This document shows positions 36,072 to 45,067 of a stretch of DNA of 64,000 nucleotides, piece after piece. The DNA comes from Hyphomicrobiales bacterium. Lineage in GTDB: Bacteria > Pseudomonadota > Alphaproteobacteria > Rhizobiales > Xanthobacteraceae. How positions within the stretch are numbered: the stretch's first letter is position 1; every line of letters starts with the position of its first letter. The position numbers and the translations under genes were made by a program. The DNA is taken from NCBI GenBank assembly GCA_009377755.1, contig WHTM01000006.1, positions 104,975-168,974 on the forward strand, written 5' to 3'. Under the pieces are notes generated by a model. The model saw nothing but the letters and a program-made list of their open reading frames with translations, had not been told where the DNA came from and did no database searches.

Positions 36072-36225
36072 CATGGCTGTCATCACCGGGCCGCTGCGAA
36101 GCAGCGAGTCCCGGTGATCCCGCTCAAGGAGGCATTGCGTCCCTCGTCGGGATCGCCGGGACATAGCGAGCGAAGCGACGCCGTCCTTCGGACGGCTATG
36201 CCCGGCGATGACAGCCCATTGCCCC
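36072..36225. repeat. Intergenic inverted repeat between permease and binding protein genes
   Basis: Outer arms GCTGTCATCACCGGG and CCCGGCGATGACAGC pair, with inner hairpins TCACCGGGCCGCTGCGAAGC and CGTCCTTCGGACGGC. It fills the gap in the middle of the importer operon. Confidence 0.75.
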
Positions 36226-36234
36226 GGAGCACCA

Positions 36235-37302
36235 TCACACCTTGAAGATTTCCGCGTACCGCTTTTTGATCGCCTCCGCCTGGGCGTGGACGCCTTCCGG
36301 ATCCTCCATCATCAGCTTGATGTCCTTGAGCGGTCGCACACTGGGCTTTTCCACGGTCTGTGCATGGGGCGAATACTGCCGGGCCCAATCGACCAGAAAC
36401 TGTTGGGCGCCGCGCGAGTGCATCCAGTTCTGAAACAGGCGCGCGGCATTGGGATTGGGAGCGGCCTTGAACACGGCGCTCGGGCCGGTGGCGAGCGGCG
36501 TTCCCTCCTCCGGATAGACGATCTCGACCGGCTGCCCCTGCTCCTTGTAGCGGATGACGAGATAGCCCGCGCCGTCGACCATGACCGCGCGTTCGCCGAG
36601 CGAGATCTTCTTGGGTGTGTCGGTCGCCGACTGAACCTGCATGACGCGCTGCTTGGCGAGCTTTTCGAGATAGTCCCATCCCAGGTCGCGCGCGATCTGG
36701 AACGTCGCGTTCATGATCGTGCCGCTGTAGGCCGGATGCCCCTTGACCATCTTGCCCGCCCATTTCGGATCGAGCAGGTCCTTGAAGCTCTTCGGCGCGT
36801 CCTCCTTCTTCACCAGGTTGGTGTTGTATCCGAGCGGCGACACCAGGATGCGCGTCGTCACGTGCAGCCCGTCCGGGTCGTAGTAGCGCTTGTCGAAATG
36901 CCTCGCGACGTCCTCGGGCAGGTACGGCGCGAGCCAACCGTTGCGCTTCCAGACGATGCAATGCGCCTGGTCGGCGGTGTTGACCACATCGACGGCGTGG
37001 ATGTTGGCGGAATACTCCTGGCCGATACGGGTGAACACGCGCTCGGCGCCGGAGCGTTCCACCCGCACGGCAATACCGGGGAATTCCGCCTCGAATTTCT
37101 TGCCCAACTGCTGGGCAAACTGCAGGTCCATGGCGGTGTAGAAGGCGAGCTTGCCTTCCTTCTTCGCCGCCTCGATCAGCGCCGGCGTGATCGCCGAGGC
37201 TTCCGGCACCGCCGCGCGCAGCGGTTCGGCAAAGACAGCGCCGACCGTCAGCGCCGTCGATCCCTTGAGAACGTCGCGTCTGGAGAATCTGTTGGTAGGC
37301 AT
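36235..37302 (-). CDS. ABC transporter extracellular substrate-binding protein, Fe(III)/polyamine-type fold (paralogue 1)
   Basis: The 355-residue protein begins MPTNRFSRRDVLKG, a Tat signal, with a hydrophobic segment and cleavage near PLRAA. The mature part has AKKEGKLAFYTAMDL, YSANIHAVDVVNTADQAH, LGYNTNLVKKEDAPKSF and PNPNAARLFQNW, typical of the class that carries iron or organic ligands. GGGAGGA upstream of ATG 37302 supports this start. It is a clear duplicate of the protein at 37465. Context (dehydrogenases, MmgE/PrpD) favours an organic ligand. Confidence 0.9.
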   Translation of the reverse strand: MPTNRFSRRDVLKGSTALTVGAVFAEPLRAAVPEASAITPALIEAAKKEGKLAFYTAMDLQFAQQLGKKFEAEFPGIAVRVERSGAERVFTRIGQEYSANIHAVDVVNTADQAHCIVWKRNGWLAPYLPEDVARHFDKRYYDPDGLHVTTRILVSPLGYNTNLVKKEDAPKSFKDLLDPKWAGKMVKGHPAYSGTIMNATFQIARDLGWDYLEKLAKQRVMQVQSATDTPKKISLGERAVMVDGAGYLVIRYKEQGQPVEIVYPEEGTPLATGPSAVFKAAPNPNAARLFQNWMHSRGAQQFLVDWARQYSPHAQTVEKPSVRPLKDIKLMMEDPEGVHAQAEAIKKRYAEIFKV

Positions 37303-37326
37303 AGCCCATTCCTCCCTTGAGTTCTC

Positions 37327-37443
37327 GTGTCCCGGGGCGCGGCGCAGCACGAAGTGGTGCGCCGCAGAACCGGGACCATTCCAAATTGCGGCGGTCCCGG
37401 ATCAGCGGTGCAGCATTTCATGCCGCACCGCGTCCGGGACACG
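37327..37443. repeat. Intergenic palindromic repeat, GTCCCGG/CGGGACAC class, copy 2
   Basis: CGTGTCCCGGGGCGCGGCGC at the left and CACCGCGTCCGGGACACG at the right are complementary ends; inside are GCAGCACGAAGTGGTGCGCC and GGTGCAGCATTTCATGCCGC. It separates the two duplicated binding-protein genes. Confidence 0.82.
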
Positions 37444-37464
37444 AACAGCGAACAGACTACGCCG

Positions 37465-38529
37465 CTACACCTTGAAGATCTTCGTGTACCGTTCCTTGAT
37501 CTCTGCCGCCGTCCGCTCGACGCCTTCCGCGTCGTCCTTCATCTTCTTGATCGACGCGAACGGCATGCGTCCCGCCTTCTCCTTGGTGTGCGGATGCGCC
37601 GAGCGTAAGCCCCCGATGTCGATGCAAAGCTGCTGGGCCTCGGCGGTGAAGCAATAGCTTTGGAACAGCCGGGCGGCATTCGGGTTCGGCGCACCCTTGA
37701 ACATCGCATTCGGACCGATGATCAGCGGCGAGCCCTCGGTCGCGTAGACCGGCTCGATCGGCTGGCCAGTCTCCTTCAATCGGAGAACAAGATACTCGAC
37801 CCCATCCGCCTGCACGGCCCGTTCGCCGAGCGCTAGCTTCTTCGGTGGATCGGACGCCGACTGGATCTGCATGATGTTCTGCTGGGCGAGCTTCTCGAAG
37901 TACTCCCAGCCGAGATCGCGGGCGATCTGGAACGTCGCGGTCATGATCGTGCCGCTGTAGCCGGGATGCGCCTTGACGATCTTACCCTTCCATTTCGGAT
38001 CGAGCAGATCGGCGAAGCTCTTCGGCGCCTCTTCCTTCTTCACCAAGTTGGTATTGTAGGCGATGACGCTCAGGAAGATCCGGAAGCTCGCGTATGTGCC
38101 GTCCGCATCCTTGTGCTCGTCCGGATAGTATTTCGCCACGTCCTCCGGAACGTAGGGAGCGAGCCAGCCGTTCCGCTTCCACACCACGACATGCGCGGCA
38201 TCCGAGGTATTGACCACGTCGACCGCGTGGATGTTGCTCGAATACTCCTGGCCGATCCGCTGGAACACGCGCTCGGCGCCGGTCCGCTCCACGCGGCACG
38301 CTACGCCGGGGAACTTCGCCTCGAACGCCTTGCCGATCTGCTGCGCCAGCTTGAGGTCGACCGACGTGTACCAGACGACCTTCCCTTCCTTCTTCGCGGC
38401 TGCAATCAGCTCCGGCGTGATCGATGAGGCCGGCGGCGCAGCGGCACGAATCGGCGAAGCGAACACCCCGGTCAGGGCGAGCGCCGACGAACCCTGCAAG
38501 ATCGTTCGTCTGGAGATTTTCCTCTGCAT
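37465..38529 (-). CDS. ABC transporter extracellular substrate-binding protein (paralogue 2)
   Basis: The 354-residue protein begins MQRKISRRTILQGS (Tat signal) and parallels its neighbour through its whole length: AKKEGKVVWYTSVDLK, YSSNIHAVDVVNTSDAAH, IAYNTNLVKKEEAPKSF, PNPNAARLFQSY. ATG 38529 is preferred because GGAGGAA lies eight bases upstream; an ATG two codons earlier is too close to it. Two binding proteins for one permease suggest ligands that differ slightly or a recent tandem duplication. Confidence 0.9.
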   Translation of the reverse strand: MQRKISRRTILQGSSALALTGVFASPIRAAAPPASSITPELIAAAKKEGKVVWYTSVDLKLAQQIGKAFEAKFPGVACRVERTGAERVFQRIGQEYSSNIHAVDVVNTSDAAHVVVWKRNGWLAPYVPEDVAKYYPDEHKDADGTYASFRIFLSVIAYNTNLVKKEEAPKSFADLLDPKWKGKIVKAHPGYSGTIMTATFQIARDLGWEYFEKLAQQNIMQIQSASDPPKKLALGERAVQADGVEYLVLRLKETGQPIEPVYATEGSPLIIGPNAMFKGAPNPNAARLFQSYCFTAEAQQLCIDIGGLRSAHPHTKEKAGRMPFASIKKMKDDAEGVERTAAEIKERYTKIFKV

Positions 38530-38565
38530 GATCATTTCCTCCCTGATTTTTCGTTGTTGTCACCA

Positions 38566-38665
38566 GAGCTTGATCGTTTCAAATGAAATCGATCAAGCTC
38601 CCAGTCCTCTCGTTGGTGCATGACCTTTTCGCAAAAGCCGGTTCCCACCTTTACGGATCATGCAC
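38566..38665. repeat. Two common Hyphomicrobiales intergenic hairpins
   Basis: GAGCTTGATCGTTTCA with TGAAATCGATCAAGCTC forms a hairpin at 38566-38600. GTGCATGACCTTTTCGCAAA with CCTTTACGGATCATGCAC forms another at 38616-38665. The second directly abuts the CTAG element that begins at 38665. Together with that element they fill the 38530-38822 gap. Confidence 0.75.
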
Positions 38666-38826
38666 TAGCGACGATTTGAAGTTCCTGCACCACTTGCGGC
38701 AATCTCATTCAGGAACTTCAAATCGAAAGCGGCACTAGAATCATAGACTTGCTAGTGCCCCTTTGCTTCCGAAGTTCGTGTCGGAGGTGCTGCAATGTAT
38801 CACGAACTTCGGAAGCGGGGCACTAG
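38665..38826. repeat. CTAG-bounded paired palindromic element, copy 3
   Basis: Hairpins at 38665-38740 and about 38753-38826 with the same spacer AATCATAGACTTG as copy 2. The left outer arm is shortened (CTAGCGACG instead of CTAGCGCCGCCG). The right-hand CTAG (38823-38826) supplies the TAG stop codon of the ATPase gene on the reverse strand. Confidence 0.87.
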
Positions 38827-39884
38827 CGTGCGAGCGCCCGGCATCGATCGGACGGCAGATGTAGCCAGACCGGGCTGCCCTGCGGAATACTGGGGGACGG
38901 CGGCGTGGTGACACGAAGCTGGGCGCCGTCCGCAAGCTCCACCATATAGTCGCGGCTGTTGCCGAGGAACACCTGCCGCGCCACCGTGGCGGCGACCACG
39001 TTGTCGCCGTTGGCGGGGCGCGTCGGCGTCAGGTCAATCTCATGCTGGCGGATCGCGACCGCCGCCTCCGCACCCGCGGTCAGCGCCTCGCCGCTGCAAC
39101 GCAGCATCGTGCCGGCGAAGGCGATATGGCTGGCGTCGACCGCCCTGCCCTTCACCACATTGCTGGCGCCGATGAAGCGGGCGACGAACTCCGAGCGCGG
39201 GCGGTCGTAGATGTCTTCCGGCGTGCCGACCTGCTCGATCTTGCCATGATTCATCACCGCGATCAGGTCGGCGGTGGTCATTGCCTCGGCCTGGTCGTGC
39301 GTGACATAAACGGTGGTGTAGCGATATTCGTCGTGCAGACGCCGCACCTCGAAGCGCATCTCCTCGCGCAGGTTGGCGTCGAGATTCGACAGCGGCTCAT
39401 CAAGCAGCAGCGTCTCCGGCTCGACGATCAGCGCGCGAGCCAGCGCAACGCGCTGCTGCTGGCCGCCGGACAGTTCGGCCGGATAGCGGTCGGCCAACGC
39501 CGCAAGCCGGGTCGTGCCGAGGATCGCCCGGAGCTTGCGTTCGATCGTATCGCGGTCGAGCTTGCGCAGCTTGAGGCCGTAGGAGACGTTTTCCGTCACC
39601 GTCATGTGCGGCCACAGCGCATAGCTCTGGAAAATCATCGACATGCTACGGCGTTCGGGCGGCACCGTCCGCGCCGACGAGGAAACCAGCCGGTCGCCCA
39701 CATAGATTTCGCCGGCCGACGGCTCAACGAATCCGGCGATCAGCCGCAGCGTCGTGGTCTTGCCGCAACCCGAAGGACCGAGCAGGCAAACCAGGCTGCC
39801 GTGCTCGATTTGCAGGGACACGTCGTCGACCACGGCCAACTCGCCGTAATACTTGGTCAGATTCCGCAATTCGACCGACGCCAC
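38823..39884 (-). CDS. ABC transporter ATP-binding protein, FbpC/PotA type
   Basis: The 353-residue ATPase has Walker A GPSGCGKT (36-43), LSGGQ (138-142), Walker B LLLDEP (159-164), an H-loop in TTVYVTHDQAEAM and a C-terminal TOBE-like regulatory domain (about 240-353). It is the first gene of the importer operon. Its stop codon lies in the CTAG boundary of a palindromic element, so the C-terminus could have been trimmed or precisely preserved by that insertion. Confidence 0.92.
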   Translation of the reverse strand: MASVELRNLTKYYGELAVVDDVSLQIEHGSLVCLLGPSGCGKTTTLRLIAGFVEPSAGEIYVGDRLVSSSARTVPPERRSMSMIFQSYALWPHMTVTENVSYGLKLRKLDRDTIERKLRAILGTTRLAALADRYPAELSGGQQQRVALARALIVEPETLLLDEPLSNLDANLREEMRFEVRRLHDEYRYTTVYVTHDQAEAMTTADLIAVMNHGKIEQVGTPEDIYDRPRSEFVARFIGASNVVKGRAVDASHIAFAGTMLRCSGEALTAGAEAAVAIRQHEIDLTPTRPANGDNVVAATVARQVFLGNSRDYMVELADGAQLRVTTPPSPSIPQGSPVWLHLPSDRCRALAR

Positions 39885-40227
39885 GCGCTACCCCCATCTC
39901 CTCCGCGCCGACTTATCCGTCGGTGCTACTAGAACACCACACTGCCCGGCAGGCATCTTGCCAAAATGTCGCTGCCTTCGGCCCTTTACACCACTTTCAT
40001 TCCGCGAAGCGAGAGCCAGGGCCGTGTATCCTGCCCTGGATTGCTTCGTCGGCTGCGCCTCCTCGCAATGACGCCGTCATTGCGAGCCCGAAGCAAAGCG
40101 GAGGGCGAAGCAATCCAGTCCTTCTGTCCCACTCACTCAAGAAACGCTGGTATATATGGGTCCCGGCTCTCGCTCGCCCGGGACGACAGCGGAGAGGTCG
40201 CCAGGGCGGTGGCGGAGAGTGTCTCCG
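39885..40227. repeat. Gene-free 343-base stretch made of intergenic repeats
   Basis: CTGGATTGCTTC (40036-40047) pairs with GAAGCAATCCAG (40107-40118) around CTCGCAATGACG and CGTCATTGCGAG, a well-known rhizobial intergenic palindrome. A second block, GGGTCCCGGCTCTCGCTCGC then GGGACGACAGCGG, lies at about 40155-40192. The first 100 bases probably include the promoter of the importer operon, but I cannot point to its elements. No gene is seen. Confidence 0.7.
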
Positions 40228-41013
40228 TCATCTCCCCCTGAACACCGGCTTGCGCTTCTGCAGGAAGGCGTCGCGGCCCTCAATGTAGTCCTGGCTTTCG
40301 AAGCACGCCTGAACGGCCGCGGTGCAGCGGGCGAGGTCGCGCTTCGATTCCTCCTTGAGAATCTCTCCAGTGATGATCTTGACCGCCTTCAGCGTCAGCG
40401 GCGCGTTGCCGGCGATCGTGTTGGCGTAGTCCTGCACATAGGTATCGAGCTCAGCCTCGGGCACGACGCGGTTGACCAGGCCCATCTCGCGCGCCTCGGC
40501 GGCGCTGAACTGGCGCGCAGTGTAAAAGATTTCCTTGGTGAATCCCGGCCCGACCAGATCGATAAAGCGCTTAAGGCCGGCATAGCCGTAACCCAGGCTG
40601 AGCTTCGCCGCCGGCAGGGCGAACCGGGAATTGTCCGAACATATGCGCAAATCGCAGGACACCGCCAGGCCAAGGCCGCCGCCGATGCAGTAGCCGCGGA
40701 TCATGGCGATGGTCGGCTTGGGGAACTCGTGCAGGCGCGTGTAGGCGCGCTCGACCAGGGCGTTGTAGTGCGCCACCGCCTCCTTGTTGGCGCGCTCGTC
40801 GCCGAACTTGGAGATGTCGGCGCCGGAGACGAACGCCTTGCCCCCTGCCCCGGTAATCACCACGACGGTGATCTCGGGATCGGCGGCAAAGTCGTCGAGG
40901 ATGCGCCGCACCGAATCCCACATTTCCAGCGACACCGCGTTGTGGCGCTCCGGATTGTTGAAGATCATGGTGCCGACCTTGCCCTCCTTGCGGGCGAGCA
41001 TCTTGTCGGACAT
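40228..41013 (-). CDS. Enoyl-CoA hydratase/isomerase family protein (crotonase fold)
   Basis: The 261-residue protein has the crotonase pattern NNPERHNAVSLEMW, the oxyanion-hole strand VTGAGGKAFVSGADISKFGD and IRGYCIGGGLGLAVSCDLRI. The usual second-site Glu position falls in ALPAAKLSLGYGYAG, so dehydratase activity is uncertain. MSDKMLARKEG at 41013 gives the common length; an upstream ATG at 41058 overlapping the CaiB stop (TGATG) is an alternative. It is coupled to the CaiB-type gene. Confidence 0.88.
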   Translation of the reverse strand: MSDKMLARKEGKVGTMIFNNPERHNAVSLEMWDSVRRILDDFAADPEITVVVITGAGGKAFVSGADISKFGDERANKEAVAHYNALVERAYTRLHEFPKPTIAMIRGYCIGGGLGLAVSCDLRICSDNSRFALPAAKLSLGYGYAGLKRFIDLVGPGFTKEIFYTARQFSAAEAREMGLVNRVVPEAELDTYVQDYANTIAGNAPLTLKAVKIITGEILKEESKRDLARCTAAVQACFESQDYIEGRDAFLQKRKPVFRGR

Positions 41014-41057
41014 TGGCTTCTCGCTATTGAGCCGTCCCGTCGTTTCGGTCGCGGACA

Positions 41058-42263
41058 TCACACTACCTTTGCCTGCTTCAGCTGTTCGATCTCGCCGGCG
41101 GTGAAGCCGAACTCCGCCAGCACCTCGTCGGTGTGCTGGCCCAGATGCGGCGGCGGTGCGGCGAGGCGGGTCGGCGTGCGCGACAGCGACACCGGCTCCC
41201 CGACCACATGCAGCGTACCGCGGTCGTCATTGGTCTCGATCGACCAATCCAGTTGCAGGTGCTTGACCTGCGGATCGGCAAACACCTGATCGACCGAATA
41301 GATCGGACCGCAGGGCACGCCGGCCTTGTTGAGAATCTCCACCCATTCGACGCTGCTGCGCCCGGCGAGATAGGTATCGATCTCGGCATTCACGGCTTGG
41401 CGATTCTTCGACCGATCCTTCCCGGTCGCATAGTCGGGATTCTGCAGCATCGGCTCGGCGCCGATGGCGCGGCACATCCGCTCCCAGATCGCGTGTCCGG
41501 TGGTGGCGATGTTGATGTGGCCGTCGGCGGTCTTGAACACGCCGGTCGGAATCGAGGTCGGATGATCGTTTCCGGCCTGCTTCGGGACCTCGCCGTGGTA
41601 GAGCCAGCGCGCCGCCTGGAAATCGAGCATGGCGATCTGCGCCTGCAGCAAAGAGGTCTCGACCTGCTGCCCTTCGCCGGACTGCTCGCGTTCGAGCAGC
41701 GCGACCATGATGCCCAGCGCACAAAACAGGCCAGCGGTGAGATCGGCGACCGGAATGCCGACCCGCATCGGCCCGCGGCCAGGCTCGCCGGTGACCGACA
41801 TCAGCCCGCCCATGCCCTGCGCGATCTGATCGAAGCCCGGCCGGTCGCGATAGGGGCCGTCCTGGCCGAAGCCCGAAATGCTGGCGAGGATGATGCGGGA
41901 GTTGATCGTACGCAGCGAGGCATAATCGATGCCGAGCCGCTCCTTCACATCCGGCCGGAAGTTCTCGACGACGACGTCGGCGCGCTTCACCATCCGCCGG
42001 AACGCCGCGAACCCCCCGGGCGCCTTCAGGTTGAGCGTCATGCCGCGCTTGTTGCGGTGCAGATTCTGGAAATCCGATCCGTTGCGCGGTCCGCCGAGCG
42101 CCTCGCCGCTGTCCGGGTCTGGCGGCGGCTCAATCTTGACGACATTGGCGCCCCAATCAGCCAATTGCCGCACGCAGGTCGGCCCGGCGCGGACCCGGGT
42201 CAGATCGAGGACGGTGAACCGCGCGAGAGCTTGCGAGGCTCGCGGAAAGGGCATCGGACGCAT
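41058..42263 (-). CDS. CaiB/BaiF-type family III CoA-transferase
   Basis: The 401-residue protein opens with LDLTRVRAGPTCVRQLADWGANVVKIEPP and has VVVENFRPDVKERLGIDYASL, SISGFGQDGPYRDRPGFDQIAQGMGGLM and the ending QHTDEVLAEFG, all family landmarks; the aspartate in the GFDQIAQ stretch fits the catalytic position. Such enzymes move CoA between organic acids, such as oxalate, carnitine or mesaconate types. Together with the hydratase it forms a two-gene operon for acid activation and hydration. Confidence 0.9.
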   Translation of the reverse strand: MRPMPFPRASQALARFTVLDLTRVRAGPTCVRQLADWGANVVKIEPPPDPDSGEALGGPRNGSDFQNLHRNKRGMTLNLKAPGGFAAFRRMVKRADVVVENFRPDVKERLGIDYASLRTINSRIILASISGFGQDGPYRDRPGFDQIAQGMGGLMSVTGEPGRGPMRVGIPVADLTAGLFCALGIMVALLEREQSGEGQQVETSLLQAQIAMLDFQAARWLYHGEVPKQAGNDHPTSIPTGVFKTADGHINIATTGHAIWERMCRAIGAEPMLQNPDYATGKDRSKNRQAVNAEIDTYLAGRSSVEWVEILNKAGVPCGPIYSVDQVFADPQVKHLQLDWSIETNDDRGTLHVVGEPVSLSRTPTRLAAPPPHLGQHTDEVLAEFGFTAGEIEQLKQAKVV

Positions 42264-42635
42264 CTCCCGGGCGACATCTTGGTCGGCTAACAGGCGAAAC
42301 GGTCAGACATTCCCTGATATTCCAGGAGTTGTCTACCGCCGGTGGCGGCGTCAAGCGGTCAGGCCGTACCGGTAGGGCGTTCGGCCCACGATCAGTACCG
42401 AGGCCGAGGACACGCCAAACGTCCGACTACACGCGGCAACACGGCGCTCGTTCATGTGATTTCCAAAGATACGGCGCAGCAACGCGGCGACTGCATTTTA
42501 CTCCGGAATCTTTATGCCGTGTTTAGACGCGCGATCTCGTGAATGTCAGCTAGTCGAGAAGCGCATCCGCGCTACGCAATGTTGCCGTCTTTTGCTTGCA
42601 AGGCTGGCGGTGTCGTGTAGCTCAAAGGAATCGAC
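42264..42635. promoter_or_regulatory. 372-base divergent gap between CaiB-type and arylsulfotransferase-like genes
   Basis: No gene or strong repeat was recognised. The part from about 42450 to 42620 is richer in A+T than its surroundings (for example ATTTCCAAAGATACGG and ATTTTACTCCGGAATCTTTA), and AAAGGA lies seven bases before the GTG at 42636. Promoters for both directions are expected here but not identified. Confidence 0.3.
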
Positions 42636-43982
42636 GTGACGCAAACATCGCAAACTGCCGATAGCAGTCGAGGCGGCGGGCTGACGGCAGCCGTTGCTCT
42701 CGCGTGCGTGGCCTTTCTCGCCTTCATTGTCGGCGGGTTCACGATGTACCGTGGGCTTTTTCCCGCCAATACGCTGCGTGGCGCCTTCCAAGGCGGCATC
42801 GCCCTGTACGATCAGCTGACGGCCTACAACGATCCGGTCGATACGGACTTCTGGAAGCTTGCACGCACCCCTGCGCGCGGCGTCGTACGCCACGATCCGC
42901 AGAGGGCACAGCAAGGCCTCACGCTCTACACCTCCGGTCACGATCAACGTGCCCTGCTGATCGATATGAATGGTCGCGTCGCGCACCAGTGGTCGCTGCC
43001 CTACAGTCGCGTCTGGGACAAGAGCAGCGCGGTCGCCAGGCCACGGCCCGACGCCTTCGTCCACATCGAAAAGGCGCATGTCTTTCCCAACGGCGATCTC
43101 CTTGCGCTTTATACCGCCGTCGGCGATACGCCCTGGGGCTACGGCCTCGTGAAGATGGACAAGAATTCCAACGTCATCTGGAAATACCTCGCCCACGCCC
43201 ACCATGACTTCACCTTCGACAGCGCCGGCAACATCTACGTGCTGACGCATGAGATTTCGAAGGCGGACATCCCCGGTTTCGGACATCTGAAGAAGCCGCG
43301 CATCGACGACTTCATCGTCAAGCTGTCGCCGGACGGCCTGCAACTGGAGAAAACATGGCTCACCGGCGTGGTCACGCGCTCATCTTTCGGCCGGCGTCTC
43401 AATCTTGTTCCTCACAACGATACGGGCGACTATCTTCATACCAACTCGGTCCATGTGCTCGACAAGGCCGTACCGGGCATTCCGCAGAGCCGGGCCGGTC
43501 AAGTGCTGGTATCGATGCGCGAGATCAGCACGATCGCGCTCGTTGACCTGACGAGTTCGCGCGTCGTCTGGGCATCGTCCGGTCCATGGGTGCGCCAGCA
43601 CGACGCCGAGTTCCTCCCGAACGGCCGGCTCTTGCTCTTCGACAATGAGGGTGATCCCAACGAGTTCGGCTCCCGCGTGTTGGAGATCGATCCGGCGACG
43701 TTCAAGGTAAAGTGGAGCTATGGTGGTCGAGCGGATCAGCCACTCGACAGTGCTGCACGCGCGAGCCAAAGCCGGCTTGCCAACGGCAATACCCTGATCG
43801 TCGAGTCCTGGGCGGGGCGGCTTCTCGAGGTGACGCCCAAGGGCGACATCGTTTGGGAATTCGTCAACCCTGTACGCGGCGGACCGCGCGAGGACCGCAT
43901 TCCGATCATCCACTGGGTGACGCGGCTGGACCCGCAGCGGGATTTCACATCTGCGTTTTTTGAGGATCTGAGGCTCGAGTGA
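42636..43982 (+). CDS. Arylsulfotransferase (ASST)-like beta-propeller protein, membrane-anchored
   Basis: The 448-residue protein starts at GTG with AAAGGA upstream. One hydrophobic helix (about 19-40) anchors a large extracytoplasmic propeller. Repeating blades are visible in HQWSLPYSRVW, HVFPNGDLLAL, NSNVIWKYLAHAHHDFTFD, HDAEFLPNGRLLLFDN and SRLANGNTLIVES followed by TPKGDIVWEF. These match the arylsulfotransferase family, where a periplasmic His takes sulfate from phenolic sulfate donors. It is followed by two membrane proteins and a PAPS-type sulfotransferase. The family name does not prove sulfotransfer. Confidence 0.75.
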   Translation: MTQTSQTADSSRGGGLTAAVALACVAFLAFIVGGFTMYRGLFPANTLRGAFQGGIALYDQLTAYNDPVDTDFWKLARTPARGVVRHDPQRAQQGLTLYTSGHDQRALLIDMNGRVAHQWSLPYSRVWDKSSAVARPRPDAFVHIEKAHVFPNGDLLALYTAVGDTPWGYGLVKMDKNSNVIWKYLAHAHHDFTFDSAGNIYVLTHEISKADIPGFGHLKKPRIDDFIVKLSPDGLQLEKTWLTGVVTRSSFGRRLNLVPHNDTGDYLHTNSVHVLDKAVPGIPQSRAGQVLVSMREISTIALVDLTSSRVVWASSGPWVRQHDAEFLPNGRLLLFDNEGDPNEFGSRVLEIDPATFKVKWSYGGRADQPLDSAARASQSRLANGNTLIVESWAGRLLEVTPKGDIVWEFVNPVRGGPREDRIPIIHWVTRLDPQRDFTSAFFEDLRLE

Positions 43983-44035
43983 AGAGCCTTATCCATGACG
44001 GCGACCCACCGTGATCGATTGCAAGGAGAAATGCG

Positions 44036-44290
44036 ATGCCTGCTGCCGTCCCTGCCATAGCCATCACCATCCTCGTCACTCTGGTGGCTGAGCCGGCCTG
44101 GGCCTATATCGGGCCGGGCGCAGGCCTTAGCATGCTGGCCGCGTTCTGGGCCTTGCTGATGGCCGTGCTCGGCGCGATCGGCTTCCTGATTTTTCAGCCC
44201 GTACTGCGACGCATCCGGCGCGGCAAGCGCGCCGCGCGGCCGAACGTAGTGGAATCGGCGGAGGCGCCGACCTCGCAGCCCCAAGACTGA
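44036..44290 (+). CDS. Small membrane protein of unknown function
   Basis: This 84-residue protein has a signal-like first helix (5-23) ending in AWA, then YIGPGAGLS and a second helix (about 32-54), followed by a basic tail RRIRRGKRAARP. The YIGPGAG string recurs, in my recollection, in small proteins of similar gene sets. It lies 53 bases after the propeller gene. Function unknown; it might help assemble or anchor the neighbouring membrane proteins. Confidence 0.75.
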   Translation: MPAAVPAIAITILVTLVAEPAWAYIGPGAGLSMLAAFWALLMAVLGAIGFLIFQPVLRRIRRGKRAARPNVVESAEAPTSQPQD

Positions 44291-44344
44291 CGCGGCGCAA
44301 CCGGCAGACGCTGACGCCGGGCCTAACGTCGTGAGCGTGAAAGC

Positions 44345-45067
44345 ATGGGGCTTCTCGACCTGCCCTCATGGGTCTTTTCGTGGACGGACGCCACGCTGGC
44401 TGGGTTGCTCCCGGCAGGGGCGCGCATCGTCTTGTGGGGCAGCGTCGGGGCAGTGGTCTCGTTGGGCTTGTACTGGCTCGTCTCGCCGCAGCAACGCATG
44501 GCGCGCATCGCCGCTGCGGAACGAGGCCTCAAGCGCACGATGTGGGACGAGAATGCGGCGATCGACGAAGGCTTCGCCGCTGCGCGGGAACTGGTACGTC
44601 TGGCGCTTGCGAGACTCGGCCTCGTCCTGGTTCCGGTGTTGATTGCAGCGCTGCCCGTGCTGAGCCTCGCGGCGTGGCTGCACACGCAGTACGGCTTTGC
44701 ACTGCCGCCGCCGGGACAGGTTGCCAGCGTCAAGGCGGAACCGCACACAGCGCAAGTCCGCTGGGTCGCCGCCGGTGCCGCACCGGCACGCGTGGAGGTG
44801 CTCGATGGCCAGGGGTTCATCCTGCAATCCGTGCCGGTCCTGGTACCGGTTCCAATCATCCACAAGCGAGCTTGGTGGAACGTGCTGATCGGTAACCCGC
44901 TCGGCTATCTGCCGAACGACAGTCCGGTGGATGGCATCGAGATCGGCCTGCCGAAACAACAGTATCTGTCGGTCGGACCCGACTGGATCAGGGGATGGGA
45001 GGCTTTGTTCTTCGCAGCCCTATTGGCGGGATCGCTTCTGCTCAAATCTGTGCTCCGCATCCGATGA
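44345..45067 (+). CDS. Membrane protein of unknown function, possibly Oxa1/EMC3-like
   Basis: The 240-residue protein has a first membrane segment (about 24-46), a charged helix QQRMARIAAAERGLKRTMW with NAAIDEGFAAARE, a second strongly hydrophobic helix (about 82-116), an extracytoplasmic domain (about 120-215) containing VRWVAAGAAPARVEVLDGQG, and a final helix (about 219-238). A membrane helix, then a basic cytoplasmic coil, then a helix is reminiscent of DUF106/EMC3 insertases, but this is only a topology resemblance. The stop overlaps the sulfotransferase ATG. Confidence 0.7.
   Translation: MGLLDLPSWVFSWTDATLAGLLPAGARIVLWGSVGAVVSLGLYWLVSPQQRMARIAAAERGLKRTMWDENAAIDEGFAAARELVRLALARLGLVLVPVLIAALPVLSLAAWLHTQYGFALPPPGQVASVKAEPHTAQVRWVAAGAAPARVEVLDGQGFILQSVPVLVPVPIIHKRAWWNVLIGNPLGYLPNDSPVDGIEIGLPKQQYLSVGPDWIRGWEALFFAALLAGSLLLKSVLRIR

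Noticed and set aside
34231..36117. 628-codon forward open frame opposite the fused permease
   Set aside because: Low-complexity Arg/Glu/Gln composition; it is the complement of membrane-segment codons of a clear permease gene.
42264..42635. Small RNA or riboswitch in the CaiB/ASST gap
   Set aside because: No extended stem or known aptamer pattern could be found by eye.
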